This document shows, in pieces, positions 24,922 to 33,854 of a stretch of DNA of 64,000 nucleotides. Location: NCBI GenBank assembly GCA_003278815.1, contig QCDB01000002.1:44735-108734 (forward strand), written 5' to 3'. Both the position numbers and the translations under genes were made by a program. The stretch comes from SAR86 cluster bacterium AG-349-I13 (GTDB lineage: Bacteria; Pseudomonadota; Gammaproteobacteria; Magnimaribacterales; TMED112). How positions within the stretch are numbered: position 1 is the first letter of the stretch; the number at the start of each line of letters is the position of its first letter. Below the pieces are notes generated by a model that was given only the letters and a program-made list of their open reading frames with translations, was not told where the DNA came from and did not search any database.

Positions 24922-25968
24922 TTATTCTTTTTCTAAATGTATTGTGCTTGTCGGATAAGCAAAATCTGATCCATTTTTTTTAACAATTTTCATTATTTCC
25001 AGTATCAGTTTTTCTCTTGCTTTACAGAAATCATGCCATTTCGTAGATCGGGTAAAGCAATAAACCAGCATATCAATACTTGAATCATTAAATTGAGTAA
25101 CCCTTATGGTAGTTGTTGCTTCATCAGCATTAGCTAAATCATCATCAGCGGCTATGTATGATTCAATATCTTTTCTAATGGCTAAGATTGTTTCAGGAGT
25201 TGTTTGATAAATGAGCCCTACATTAAACATGATTCTTCTAAAAGGCATTTCAGAAAAATTTATTATTTCTGAGTCACTTAAAACTGAATTTGGAACAAAG
25301 ACAGGAGCTTGATCAAACCTCCTTATTAGAGTTGATCTAAAGTCAATTTTTTCAACTGAACCTTCAGCAACACCTTCAACATTAATCCAATCACCTTGTT
25401 TAAACCTTTTTTCACCAATTATTAATAATCCACCAATTAAATTCTTAAAGAAATTTTGTGCACCCAAAGCCAATGCCACTGAGAATAAACCTAAACCGGC
25501 AATGATTGATGCAGCATCAATACCCCATAGTTCCAATACACTGACAATGCCTATTAAATACAATACAAACTTTATAGCTCTAAAGATCCATGCTCTTAAA
25601 GTAGGTGATAGAAAATCGTATTTTTCGCCTACAAAATCTCTGAGAGGGTCAATACTGCCAGCTAATGACCAGAATATAGCTAAATAAAAATAAGTCTGAA
25701 CGATTAAAGATGCATAATCTGAGTATGTATCTGGTAACGGTAAAGCATCAATTAAAGCATATGCACCAATACCGAAAGGTATAAGGGTTAATGGTTTTTT
25801 TAAGCTGTTTACAAAAGCATCGTCATGTTTTGTATCACTCGCACTTGCATATACAAGTAAAGATTTATAAATGACTGTTCGACTAAAAATTATAGCAATC
25901 AATGTTAATAAAACTATTGGACCAAGTTCTATACCGATATTCATTAGATTTTCCGTCCATTCATTCAT
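24922..25968 (-). CDS. MscS-family mechanosensitive channel
   Basis: 348 residues from the ATG at 25966-25968 (a TTG five codons upstream is possible but less likely; the ATG overlaps the preceding stop by eight bases). About four membrane segments precede the pore helix IIAGLGLFSVALALGAQNFFKNLIGG, the MscS TM3 pattern rich in Gly and Ala, followed by the beta domain (FKQGDWINVEGVAEGSVEKIDFRST) and the alpha/beta vestibule. Releases solutes on hypo-osmotic shock across the inner membrane. It follows the gamma-glutamyltransferase gene. Confidence 0.92.
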   Translation of the reverse strand: MNEWTENLMNIGIELGPIVLLTLIAIIFSRTVIYKSLLVYASASDTKHDDAFVNSLKKPLTLIPFGIGAYALIDALPLPDTYSDYASLIVQTYFYLAIFWSLAGSIDPLRDFVGEKYDFLSPTLRAWIFRAIKFVLYLIGIVSVLELWGIDAASIIAGLGLFSVALALGAQNFFKNLIGGLLIIGEKRFKQGDWINVEGVAEGSVEKIDFRSTLIRRFDQAPVFVPNSVLSDSEIINFSEMPFRRIMFNVGLIYQTTPETILAIRKDIESYIAADDDLANADEATTTIRVTQFNDSSIDMLVYCFTRSTKWHDFCKAREKLILEIMKIVKKNGSDFAYPTSTIHLEKE

Positions 25969-27673
25969 TTTTGTTAATTCCAATACTTAAAAAATCATCT
26001 GATCTAAAATCACTTACACCTACTAAGTTATCGTCTTCGAACATTATAGATGACGTTATACCGTTACTAAAGTCATATGTTGCTGGTCTTTGATATAAAA
26101 TGAAGCCAATTTCGATTAATTTTTCTTTTAATTCATCATCAAAATACTCATACATAAGATGTTCGGGTAGCCACTGGTGATGATATCTGGATTTATAAAC
26201 TGCATCTTCTGGACTAAGACCAAATTCATAGTAGTTTAGAATTACCTGCAAAACTGCGGTAATTATTCGGGATCCGCCTTGAGCACCAGTAACTAAATAA
26301 GGTTTATCTTCATTAAATACGATTGTTGGTGTCATTGAGCTTAAAGGTCTTTTAAAAGGCTCAATACGATTTGCATGTGTACCTAAAAGTCCAAAATAAT
26401 TTGGTTGATTGGGAGAAGCGGAGAAATCATCCATTTCATTATTCATTAGAATTCCTGTATCTTTAATAATTATTCCTGACCCAAAAGCAGTATTTAAAGT
26501 AGTGGTGGTGCTTACAATATTTCCAAAACCGTCAACTATTGAATAATGTGTTGTATTTTCCTTAAATTTAAATTTTATTGGATCATAATCTTCTGCTTTA
26601 CTCATTCTTGTTAGATTTATATTTTTCAACAATTGTTTTGCCCTTTCTTTACTAAGAAATTCTTTTTCAGGAACTTTATAAAAATCTGAATCTGCCATAT
26701 AAATTGACCTTAAAGAATAAGCAATCTGCATTATTTCGCTTATTTTTTGTACATTTTCTGCAGTGTGAGGATCAGAAAGATTAAGTTCTAATTGTTCAAT
26801 CATATTTAACATTAATGCTAGTATTAGTCCTCCAGAAGAAGGTAATGGCATCGTGACAATGGATAAATCTTTATAATTAAATTCTATTGGTGATCTAAAT
26901 TTTGCTTTGTAGTTTCGTAGATCTGAAGATGTAATTAATCCTCCATTTTTTCTCATATCCAGGTGAATTTTTCGTGCAGTTGGTCCTTTATAAAAACCTG
27001 CAGGACCTTTTTGAGCAACAAGTTTCAACGTGTTAGCAAGATCTTTCTGAACTAATAAATCTCCAGTTTTAAGTATTACATCGTCTTTGAAAAATATTTT
27101 TTTTCCATCGAAAGTTCTGCCTAATTTATCTTTGTACGATTCTAAAGTTTTACCTAAAGTATCTGAAATAATAAAACCATCATTTGCTAACACAATAGCT
27201 GGTTCAATCAATTGCTTCCATGGCAACTGACCAAATTTTTGGTGAGCAAGGTAAAGACCATATATAGTCCCAGGTACACCAGAACTTAAATATGAATAGA
27301 GTGCTAATTCTCTGTCGACTTCACCATCCACGATAAACATATCTTCGGATGCTTTTCTAGGGGCCATTTCTCTGTAATCTAACGCGTGATTAGTATTAGT
27401 ATTCGCGTCATGTATCATCATGAAACCACCACCACCAATTGGACTTGCTTGAGGTAAGACTACACTAAGTGCAAAAGAGACTGCCACAGAAGCATCAACT
27501 GCATTACCGCCTTCTAATAATATTTGATTCCCAACCTCTGATGCTATGTAATGACGCGTTACCACCATTGAATGATTTGAGGTAATTGTCTTACCTTTAA
27601 CTATTTCAACTTCACTAAAACCAATAAAAGATAGAAATATTAAATTTGAAGCGATTAAAATTTTGTTCACCAT
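25961..27673 (-). CDS. ggt: gamma-glutamyltransferase
   Basis: About 570 residues from the ATG at 27671-27673; the frame extends ten codons further but those overlap the glycosyltransferase and precede the signal peptide (MVNKILIASNLIFLSFIGFS). An Ntn-hydrolase that self-cleaves and removes the gamma-glutamyl group of glutathione. The nucleophile threonine is in NTTHYSIVD; the GGNAVDASVA motif, SPIGGGGFMMIH, PLPSSGGL and the C-terminal GAQGGSRIITAV oxyanion/binding segments are all present. Periplasmic. It sits between the mechanosensitive channel and a glycosyltransferase with overlaps at both ends. Confidence 0.94.
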   Translation of the reverse strand: MVNKILIASNLIFLSFIGFSEVEIVKGKTITSNHSMVVTRHYIASEVGNQILLEGGNAVDASVAVSFALSVVLPQASPIGGGGFMMIHDANTNTNHALDYREMAPRKASEDMFIVDGEVDRELALYSYLSSGVPGTIYGLYLAHQKFGQLPWKQLIEPAIVLANDGFIISDTLGKTLESYKDKLGRTFDGKKIFFKDDVILKTGDLLVQKDLANTLKLVAQKGPAGFYKGPTARKIHLDMRKNGGLITSSDLRNYKAKFRSPIEFNYKDLSIVTMPLPSSGGLILALMLNMIEQLELNLSDPHTAENVQKISEIMQIAYSLRSIYMADSDFYKVPEKEFLSKERAKQLLKNINLTRMSKAEDYDPIKFKFKENTTHYSIVDGFGNIVSTTTTLNTAFGSGIIIKDTGILMNNEMDDFSASPNQPNYFGLLGTHANRIEPFKRPLSSMTPTIVFNEDKPYLVTGAQGGSRIITAVLQVILNYYEFGLSPEDAVYKSRYHHQWLPEHLMYEYFDDELKEKLIEIGFILYQRPATYDFSNGITSSIMFEDDNLVGVSDFRSDDFLSIGINKNE

Positions 27674-28665
27674 ATAAAATTTTTCTTTGCAGGCTGTTTC
27701 CAATCTAATGCGAAAAGTTTTTTAAATGTGAATGCCTTTTCTCCATCTATAATTTTTTTATTTTTTATATCAATACCAGTAAAATCTTTATATTCAGAAA
27801 GGGTTCTTATCGATCCTAAACCATAAATATTTGTGAGATCATTTTTAATAATTCTTTCTATTCTTTTTTTGCTTTTTGCTTGTAAATCTGTCCATTTTAC
27901 AGATCTATCCTTATCTTCGTCTTCATTCCAATGCATTGGTCTTTTAGCTAAATTTGAATAATCTACATAACAATGAAAAACCGGTATTTTAGGTATATGA
28001 AATACATCATAACCATTTGTAAATAAGCGCAATGACATGGTAGTTTCCTCACCTTCAAAATATAAATATGGATCATAGGGAACATCTTCAATCATTTTGC
28101 TTTCGGAAAATAGGAAACCAGCTGATATTAAAAATCCTTTGTATATTTCTTTTGATTGTGATGGAAGTCCTTTTTGCATTGAAAAATAATCATCTTTGAA
28201 TGCTTTTTCGCTATCAACGGTCATAACATGAGTAGAATGGTCATCTTCTTGTAATTTTCTAAATACTTTTTTTTCGAAATCTACAATTTCGAATCCTCTT
28301 GGATAAGCGGATATTACAGGATTTTTTGCATACTTCTTTATCATTTGAATATATTGAATTAAATATTCATCCCAGTCTTTTTCAAATACTGTATGTGAAT
28401 CAACTTGCAAAAAATATTCTTCATCTTGCATCAATGTTTGAGCATTAGCTCTGGCCCAACATGGGCCACGAGCATCTTTTGGATCAATATGCACATAGGA
28501 GATCTGATCTTTAAGCTTAGCTTTAGAGAAATCTAATTTAACTTTACATTGATCAATAATTCCAAATCTCAAATTTTCTTTAAACTTTGCATTTGTAAAA
28601 GCACTATTGATGGTTATTGGCAATAGTAAATCTTGGTAAGAAGCTATCGATATAAATATTTTCAT
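27667..28665 (-). CDS. GT60-like N-acetylglucosaminyltransferase family protein
   Basis: 332 residues. Resembles the PF11397 glycosyltransferase family (relatives of the Dictyostelium Skp1 hydroxyproline GlcNAc-transferase): MKIFISIASYQD start, PKDARGPCWARANAQ, the metal-binding DSH in YFLQVDSHTVF, and a later LYFEGEETTMSLRLFTNGYD. Cytoplasmic transferase, acceptor unknown; in bacteria such genes are usually linked to surface polysaccharide, but no polysaccharide cluster is seen here. Overlaps ggt by seven bases and yqgE by one. Confidence 0.8.
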   Translation of the reverse strand: MKIFISIASYQDLLLPITINSAFTNAKFKENLRFGIIDQCKVKLDFSKAKLKDQISYVHIDPKDARGPCWARANAQTLMQDEEYFLQVDSHTVFEKDWDEYLIQYIQMIKKYAKNPVISAYPRGFEIVDFEKKVFRKLQEDDHSTHVMTVDSEKAFKDDYFSMQKGLPSQSKEIYKGFLISAGFLFSESKMIEDVPYDPYLYFEGEETTMSLRLFTNGYDVFHIPKIPVFHCYVDYSNLAKRPMHWNEDEDKDRSVKWTDLQAKSKKRIERIIKNDLTNIYGLGSIRTLSEYKDFTGIDIKNKKIIDGEKAFTFKKLFALDWKQPAKKNFIW

Positions 28666-29222
28666 TAATGTTTTGTTATGATCTCACTGTTTTGTATTTT
28701 ATCAATATCATATCCAACTTCTCTAGAAATTGATTTAACTAAGTGTTCTGGCTCTTTATTAAAAACTATATCGCTCGATGTATCTAAAATTAACCAACTA
28801 TTTTTTAAAACCTCATAATCAAGTTGGCCAGCAGCCCAACCGCAATAACCTAAAGCTAGTCTATAAGAACTATTAAATGCAGAATTTCCAATTGATTCAA
28901 TTACCTCAATACTTGATGTTAAACACATGCCATTTTCTACAACTAAAGATTCTTTATGGTCTGTTTTATTATGAATAACGAATAATTTATTCATATCGAC
29001 TGGACCACCATTTAATAAATTTTTCCTCTCAATATCAGCATTAATTTTTAATGATTTAAAAATTATATTTTCACTTATAGGTATAACTTTATTCATCACT
29101 ATACCTAATGCTCCTTGTTTATTATGTTCAAAGATATAAATTAAAGAATTATAGAAATAATCGTTTGGATTTTTTTCTTGGAAGTATAAGAATTTATTCA
29201 CAAAAAAATTTTCTTCTGACAT
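28665..29222 (-). CDS. YqgE/AlgH family protein
   Basis: 185 residues, UPF0301. Conserved elements: an N-terminal FYNSLIYIFEHNKQGALGIVMN (FxxSVxYixeHnxxGA-GlvxN), NGGPVDMNKLFVIH, and the C-terminal LALGYCGWAAGQLDYEVLKNSW. AlgH was named as a regulator of alginate synthesis in Pseudomonas; its molecular role is not settled. Usually beside ruvX (yqgF); here it leads a group with the glycosyltransferase, ggt and mscS. Divergent from the acyl-CoA synthetase. Confidence 0.92.
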   Translation of the reverse strand: MSEENFFVNKFLYFQEKNPNDYFYNSLIYIFEHNKQGALGIVMNKVIPISENIIFKSLKINADIERKNLLNGGPVDMNKLFVIHNKTDHKESLVVENGMCLTSSIEVIESIGNSAFNSSYRLALGYCGWAAGQLDYEVLKNSWLILDTSSDIVFNKEPEHLVKSISREVGYDIDKIQNSEIITKH

Positions 29223-29257
29223 AATCTAATCTTTATTAAACATATTTTTTTTATTAT

Positions 29258-30916
29258 ATGTCTGAACCAAAAATTTCTACAAAACAAAATTTATCAGAAG
29301 CTTTCTCTGAGCTTAGAAAATTGAATCCACTCTTGGAATTAACTGATCGAGATATTAATGGTGTGAGTTTTAAGGTTTTTCAAAATGCACCGAAAACCAT
29401 GAGGGACCTTTTTGCAATTATAGAACTGATTCAAGGAGATTTTCCGTTCATAAGTGAAGACGATAAGGAATTGTCTTTTTTTGAGTCTATCGCTAAAGCA
29501 AAAAGTATATGTAAATTCTTACAAGATGAAGGAATAAAAACAAACGATAGAGTAGGGATATGTATGCAGAATTGTACTGAATGGGCTGTCATATACTTAG
29601 CGCTAGCTGGTTATGGTGCAACTGCAGTACCTTTTAATTCTTGGTGGAAAACGGAAGAGCTTGATTATGGTATTGAACATAGTGAAGTTAAATTAATATT
29701 TGTTGATCCAAAAAGATACGAATTATTGAAAAACCATAAAATAAAAAAAGTTGTTACTGAACCTACAGATGACTGTGTAACCTATCAAGAAATATCTAAT
29801 GATGAGGTAGAGAATTGGCCAGAAAGTAATGCATCTGATGAAGATCTCACTGTATTGCTGTACACGTCAGGTTCTACAGGGTTACCTAAAGGTGTTATGT
29901 TAACTCACCTTGCAATTATTAATGGATTATTTAGTTTCTATACATTAGGTGAATTACGTAAAATTGTTCATCAAGAACTACTTCTTGACGTTGATAATGC
30001 ATCAGTTCTCATAAACGTACCCCTATTTCATGTAACAGGATTAATTACACAATTCTTGCTTTCAATGTTGGCAAAAAGAAAAATAATTATCATGCATAAG
30101 TGGGATGCAACTTATGCATTAGACCTTATACAGCAGCATAAAGTAACAAATTTAAGTGGTGTGCCTACACAAAGTTGGGATTTGATGAATCATCCAAATG
30201 TTGATAAATATGATCTCTCTTCATTAATAGACATTGGTGCAGGTGGAGCGGCTAGACCAGAGGATCAAGTCTATAATTTACATGAAAAGTTCAATATACC
30301 AATGACATTCGCATGGGGCATGACAGAAACTTCAGCATTAGGGACTATCTTAAGAGGTCATGATTACCTTAAAAGACCAAATAGTGCAGGATTAATTGTT
30401 CCTGATATTACTGAGATTGGTATTATGGACGATGACAATAATTTCTTAGAGAACAATTCTGTCGGAGAGATCGTTTTTAAATCGCCATCTAATACAATTG
30501 GTTATTTAAAAAATGAAGAGGAAACCAAAAAAACAATCATAAATGGTTGGCTCAAAACTGGTGATCTTGGTTATCTTGATGATGATGGTTATTTATTCAT
30601 TCTTGATAGAAAAAAAGCATTAATAATTCGAGGTGGCGAGAATATTTCATGTTTAGAAGTTGAAAATGCACTAGATAAACATCCAGATATAATTGAGTCA
30701 TGTGTTTCAGGAATAGAAGACGAAAAATTTGGGGAAATTGTTGGTGCATATGTGTATGCAAAAAATCCTATAGATAAAGAAGATTTAATACTATTTCTAA
30801 AAGATAAATTAGCCAACTATAAAATTCCTGAAGTTGTGTTATTTACAGATGATGCATTACCAAGAATTGCTTCAGAAAAAATAGATAGAGTTACAGTTAA
30901 GAAATTATTATCTTAA
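29258..30916 (+). CDS. acyl-CoA synthetase (class I adenylate-forming enzyme)
   Basis: 552 residues. ATP motif LLYTSGSTGLPKGVMLTH (A3) near residue 206, A5 FAWGMTETSALG, A7 LKTGDLGYLDDDGYLF, A8 DRKKALIIRGGENISCLEVE and the C-terminal PRIASEKIDR in which the catalytic lysine is kept though the usual Gly before it is Glu. It activates a carboxylic acid to an acyl-CoA; long- or medium-chain fatty acid is likely, but substrate cannot be set from motifs. Monocistronic; about 27 bases before phoB. Confidence 0.9.
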   Translation: MSEPKISTKQNLSEAFSELRKLNPLLELTDRDINGVSFKVFQNAPKTMRDLFAIIELIQGDFPFISEDDKELSFFESIAKAKSICKFLQDEGIKTNDRVGICMQNCTEWAVIYLALAGYGATAVPFNSWWKTEELDYGIEHSEVKLIFVDPKRYELLKNHKIKKVVTEPTDDCVTYQEISNDEVENWPESNASDEDLTVLLYTSGSTGLPKGVMLTHLAIINGLFSFYTLGELRKIVHQELLLDVDNASVLINVPLFHVTGLITQFLLSMLAKRKIIIMHKWDATYALDLIQQHKVTNLSGVPTQSWDLMNHPNVDKYDLSSLIDIGAGGAARPEDQVYNLHEKFNIPMTFAWGMTETSALGTILRGHDYLKRPNSAGLIVPDITEIGIMDDDNNFLENNSVGEIVFKSPSNTIGYLKNEEETKKTIINGWLKTGDLGYLDDDGYLFILDRKKALIIRGGENISCLEVENALDKHPDIIESCVSGIEDEKFGEIVGAYVYAKNPIDKEDLILFLKDKLANYKIPEVVLFTDDALPRIASEKIDRVTVKKLLS

Positions 30917-30943
30917 TAATATTAATTAAAAGTTGATTAAGAA

Positions 30944-31624
30944 ATGACAAATAAAATATTCATAGTTGAAGATGAACCTGATCTTAGAGATACGCTGAAA
31001 TATAATTTTGAGAATGAGGGCTTTTCTGTTGAAGCATTTTCTAATGGTGAATCTTTTGTAGATTCCATACAAAAAAATCAACCTAATTTAGTCATCCTTG
31101 ATTTAATGTTGCCGGGGCTATCAGGTCTAGATGTATGTAGAGAAATAAGATCAAATGAAAAATATGATGATATTTCTATAGTCATGCTCACGGCTAAAAG
31201 TGAAGAAATTGATAGGATTGTAGGTTTTGAATTAGGTGCCGATGATTATGTAACAAAACCTTTCAGTGTTAGAGAACTTATCTTAAGAGTAAAAGTGCTT
31301 CTTAAAAAGAGATCAGAAAGTTTTTCAGATAATCAAATACTTGAATTTGGTCCAATTTTAATGAACCTTGATGCTCATGATGTATCTGTAGATGGAAAGA
31401 ATATCATTTTAACAGCACTGGAGTTTAAACTTTTAAAACATTTACTTAAAAGAAAAGGTAGGGTACAGACTAGAGATCAATTATTAGGAGATGTTTGGGG
31501 TTATAGTTCAGAAGTGACCACAAGAACTGTTGATACACACATTAAAAGGCTTAGAGAAAAACTTGGAAAACCTGGAGATTTAATACAAACAATAAGAGGT
31601 GTTGGTTACAGATTTAACAATTAG
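30944..31624 (+). CDS. phoB: phosphate regulon response regulator PhoB
   Basis: 226 residues. Receiver domain with acidic pocket VEDEPD and phosphoacceptor Asp in LVILDLMLPG, the switch Thr/Ala (MLTAKSEE) and lysine in DDYVTKPFS; C-terminal winged-helix of the OmpR/PhoB type (RTVDTHIKRLREKLG, TIRGVGYRF). It would bind Pho boxes when phosphorylated under phosphate limitation. Called PhoB rather than a generic OmpR-like regulator because it is paired with a PhoR-like kinase and followed by phosphate-related genes, including one with a Pho box at 45982-45999. Six bases separate it from phoR. Confidence 0.82.
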   Translation: MTNKIFIVEDEPDLRDTLKYNFENEGFSVEAFSNGESFVDSIQKNQPNLVILDLMLPGLSGLDVCREIRSNEKYDDISIVMLTAKSEEIDRIVGFELGADDYVTKPFSVRELILRVKVLLKKRSESFSDNQILEFGPILMNLDAHDVSVDGKNIILTALEFKLLKHLLKRKGRVQTRDQLLGDVWGYSSEVTTRTVDTHIKRLREKLGKPGDLIQTIRGVGYRFNN

Positions 31625-31629
31625 TCTTA

Positions 31630-33399
31630 ATGTTTAATTTTTTTGCATCAATTAAGGTTTCTAGAATATTTCTATTATCGCTTTTATTTCTTACTTTCAT
31701 TATTTTCATAGTAGTTACGGTTTTTTCAACATTTATTTACAACAATTCTAGATTACAGCTAGTTGAATCACTCTATATACAAGCTCAATCTATCAATAAG
31801 TTAATGCCGGATTACAATCAGGAAATCAATTTTGATGATTATGCTGATAGATTGGCTATTCAAGACTCTGAATTTAATGAATTACGAGTAACAATTATAG
31901 ATAAAAATTGGAATGTGATAGGCGACTCATTAGTTAATAAAGAGGATTTATATTTATTGGAAAAACATTCGCCAACTACAAGAATAGAGATAGAAGATGC
32001 ACTAAATAATACTTATGGTACAACCAGTAGAACAAGTGAATCTACTGGTTTAGACTTGATATATGTTGCGATTCTAAGAGATCCGAATAACATAGAAAAT
32101 GGGTTAGTGAGAGTAGCTATGCCATTTGATATATGGGGTTCATTCTTTAATTTTTTTATCTATCCATTCCTAGTTTTATTTCTACTTGTGATAGCCTCTT
32201 CAAGTTTTCTAAGTTTAAATGTCGAATATAAATTAAGAAGGGATTTAGATTCATTACTAAAAAGTACTCGAAAAGCAATTAAGGGAAAAAATATATCAGA
32301 ATTAAGTAGTGGAGATGAGCAGTTAAGTACGCTATCAGATGCAGTTAGGCAGATCGCGCAAAGATTAAATATAGAAGTTGAACAAGCTATTGAACAAAGA
32401 ACAGAATTTGGCACTGTTTTAGATAGTATGAATCAAGGCGTAATAATATTTAATAAAAATTATAAGGTTAGATTTTCTAACGATATAGCGCTTGAGATGT
32501 TTGGTAAACATCAATTCTTTCTTAAAGAAAAAATTGAGGTAAAAAAACTTCAACCAATAAATAAACTGTTAAAAAAATTAAGAAAAATATCTTCTCAAGA
32601 AATTGAGATGTCAATTAAAGTTAAGGATGAAGATAAACATTTTTTAATTTCAGGTTCAAGAATGGAATCTACCAATGAATATATTGTTGTTATCAGCGAT
32701 ATATCATCTTTAAGAAAGCTTGAAAATTTAAGAAAAAATCTAATTTCTGATATGTCGCACGAAATTAAAACTCCTGTTTCTGTAATTAGAGCGGGTTCCG
32801 AAACTCTATATTCTGGGAATATAACGGATCCAAAACTTACTTCAAAATTTACCAAATCAATCTTGGATAATTCAGAAAGATTAAGTGAAATGATTGATGA
32901 TCTCTTAGAACTCGAAAAAATTGAGTTCGGTGGTTTGGTTATTAAAAAAGAAAAATTTAACCCTCATAAAGAAATTAACAAGATTCTAGGCACCATAGAC
33001 GCTCTTATTGTCGAAAAGAAACTTAATGTAGAAAATAACATACCAGACGATTTATCAATAAGAACAGACAAAGAATCATTCAGATCAATCTTTTCTAATT
33101 TATTGAATAATGCAATTAAATATTCACCAAAGGATTCAAAGATCATTTTTAATTGTGTTATGAAAAAAGGTAAAGTAGTAATTTCGATCAAAGATAATGG
33201 TTATGGAATAGAAAAAAATAGCTTAAAAAGAGTATTTGAACGATTTTACAGGTCTGCAAAAGCTAGAGCGCATACTAAAGGAACTGGGTTAGGTTTAGCC
33301 CTAGTAAAACAATTATCAACAAGAATAGGTGCAAATGTTTCAGTAGAGTCAAAAATTAATGTTGGCACAGAATTTTTTGTTTCATTTCAATACAAGTAG
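31630..33399 (+). CDS. phoR: phosphate regulon sensor histidine kinase PhoR-like
   Basis: 589 residues: an N-terminal membrane span (IFLLSLLFLTFIIFIVVTVF), a ~140-residue periplasmic domain, a second span near residue 180, a HAMP-like linker, a PAS-like segment (GTVLDSMNQGVIIF), the HisKA box SDMSHEIKTPVSVI (His about residue 376), and the ATPase domain with NLLNNAIKYSP, DNGYGI and KGTGLGLALV. The large periplasmic sensor domain is more like the PhoR/PnpS type of Gram-positives and Alphaproteobacteria than E. coli PhoR, which lacks one. No phoU or pstSCAB is present in the window. Confidence 0.82.
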   Translation: MFNFFASIKVSRIFLLSLLFLTFIIFIVVTVFSTFIYNNSRLQLVESLYIQAQSINKLMPDYNQEINFDDYADRLAIQDSEFNELRVTIIDKNWNVIGDSLVNKEDLYLLEKHSPTTRIEIEDALNNTYGTTSRTSESTGLDLIYVAILRDPNNIENGLVRVAMPFDIWGSFFNFFIYPFLVLFLLVIASSSFLSLNVEYKLRRDLDSLLKSTRKAIKGKNISELSSGDEQLSTLSDAVRQIAQRLNIEVEQAIEQRTEFGTVLDSMNQGVIIFNKNYKVRFSNDIALEMFGKHQFFLKEKIEVKKLQPINKLLKKLRKISSQEIEMSIKVKDEDKHFLISGSRMESTNEYIVVISDISSLRKLENLRKNLISDMSHEIKTPVSVIRAGSETLYSGNITDPKLTSKFTKSILDNSERLSEMIDDLLELEKIEFGGLVIKKEKFNPHKEINKILGTIDALIVEKKLNVENNIPDDLSIRTDKESFRSIFSNLLNNAIKYSPKDSKIIFNCVMKKGKVVISIKDNGYGIEKNSLKRVFERFYRSAKARAHTKGTGLGLALVKQLSTRIGANVSVESKINVGTEFFVSFQYK

Positions 33400-33405
33400 T
33401 AAAAT
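33400..33405 (+). promoter_or_regulatory. possible -10 box before gspC
   Basis: TAAAAT directly after the phoR stop and seven bases before the gspC ATG. It could let the secretion operon be transcribed apart from phoBR. Confidence 0.35.
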
Positions 33406-33412
33406 TTCGATT

Positions 33413-33850
33413 ATGAATAAACAAGATATAATAAGGCTTTCTATATTTTCATTGCTTTTATTGTTTGTATTAATTTTCTATTACAATTTGGGTTTTCTAT
33501 CTTTCACAAAAGTTAATATCAATGATCAGTTACCTAAGCCACTAAAAGCTACAAAAGAATCAATACAAACGACACAAAATATAGGATCTATTGAGAGTGC
33601 AAAGAAATTATCACTAGGTTTTGAGCTTGTTGGAATAAGAGGGAATAATCCGCAAAGCACAATTATCATATTAGACAAAGATAAATATAAACTTATTGAA
33701 CAAGGTGAAAATATTACTAATCAAATAAGTTTTTCTCACGTCGAGGGTTCCAGAGCTTATTTTTTTGATGGTAAAGACTATAGTTTTCTTGATATCATAG
33801 GTGCTGAGAAATCTTTCAATCAAGACAGAATAGATCTCATTAAGGATTAA
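33413..33850 (+). CDS. gspC: type II secretion system protein GspC, short form
   Basis: 145 residues from this ATG. One membrane span (LSIFSLLLLFVLIFYYNLGF), a linker, and the homology region: LGFELVGIRGNNPQSTIIILD, EQGENI, and HVEGSRAYFFDGKDYSFL. GspC links the inner-membrane platform to the GspD secretin. There is no C-terminal PDZ domain, unlike the ~270-residue E. coli and Vibrio versions; HR-only forms occur elsewhere. First gene of the gspC-N operon, 14 bases after phoR and four before gspD. Confidence 0.83.
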   Translation: MNKQDIIRLSIFSLLLLFVLIFYYNLGFLSFTKVNINDQLPKPLKATKESIQTTQNIGSIESAKKLSLGFELVGIRGNNPQSTIIILDKDKYKLIEQGENITNQISFSHVEGSRAYFFDGKDYSFLDIIGAEKSFNQDRIDLIKD

Positions 33851-33854
33851 GAAT

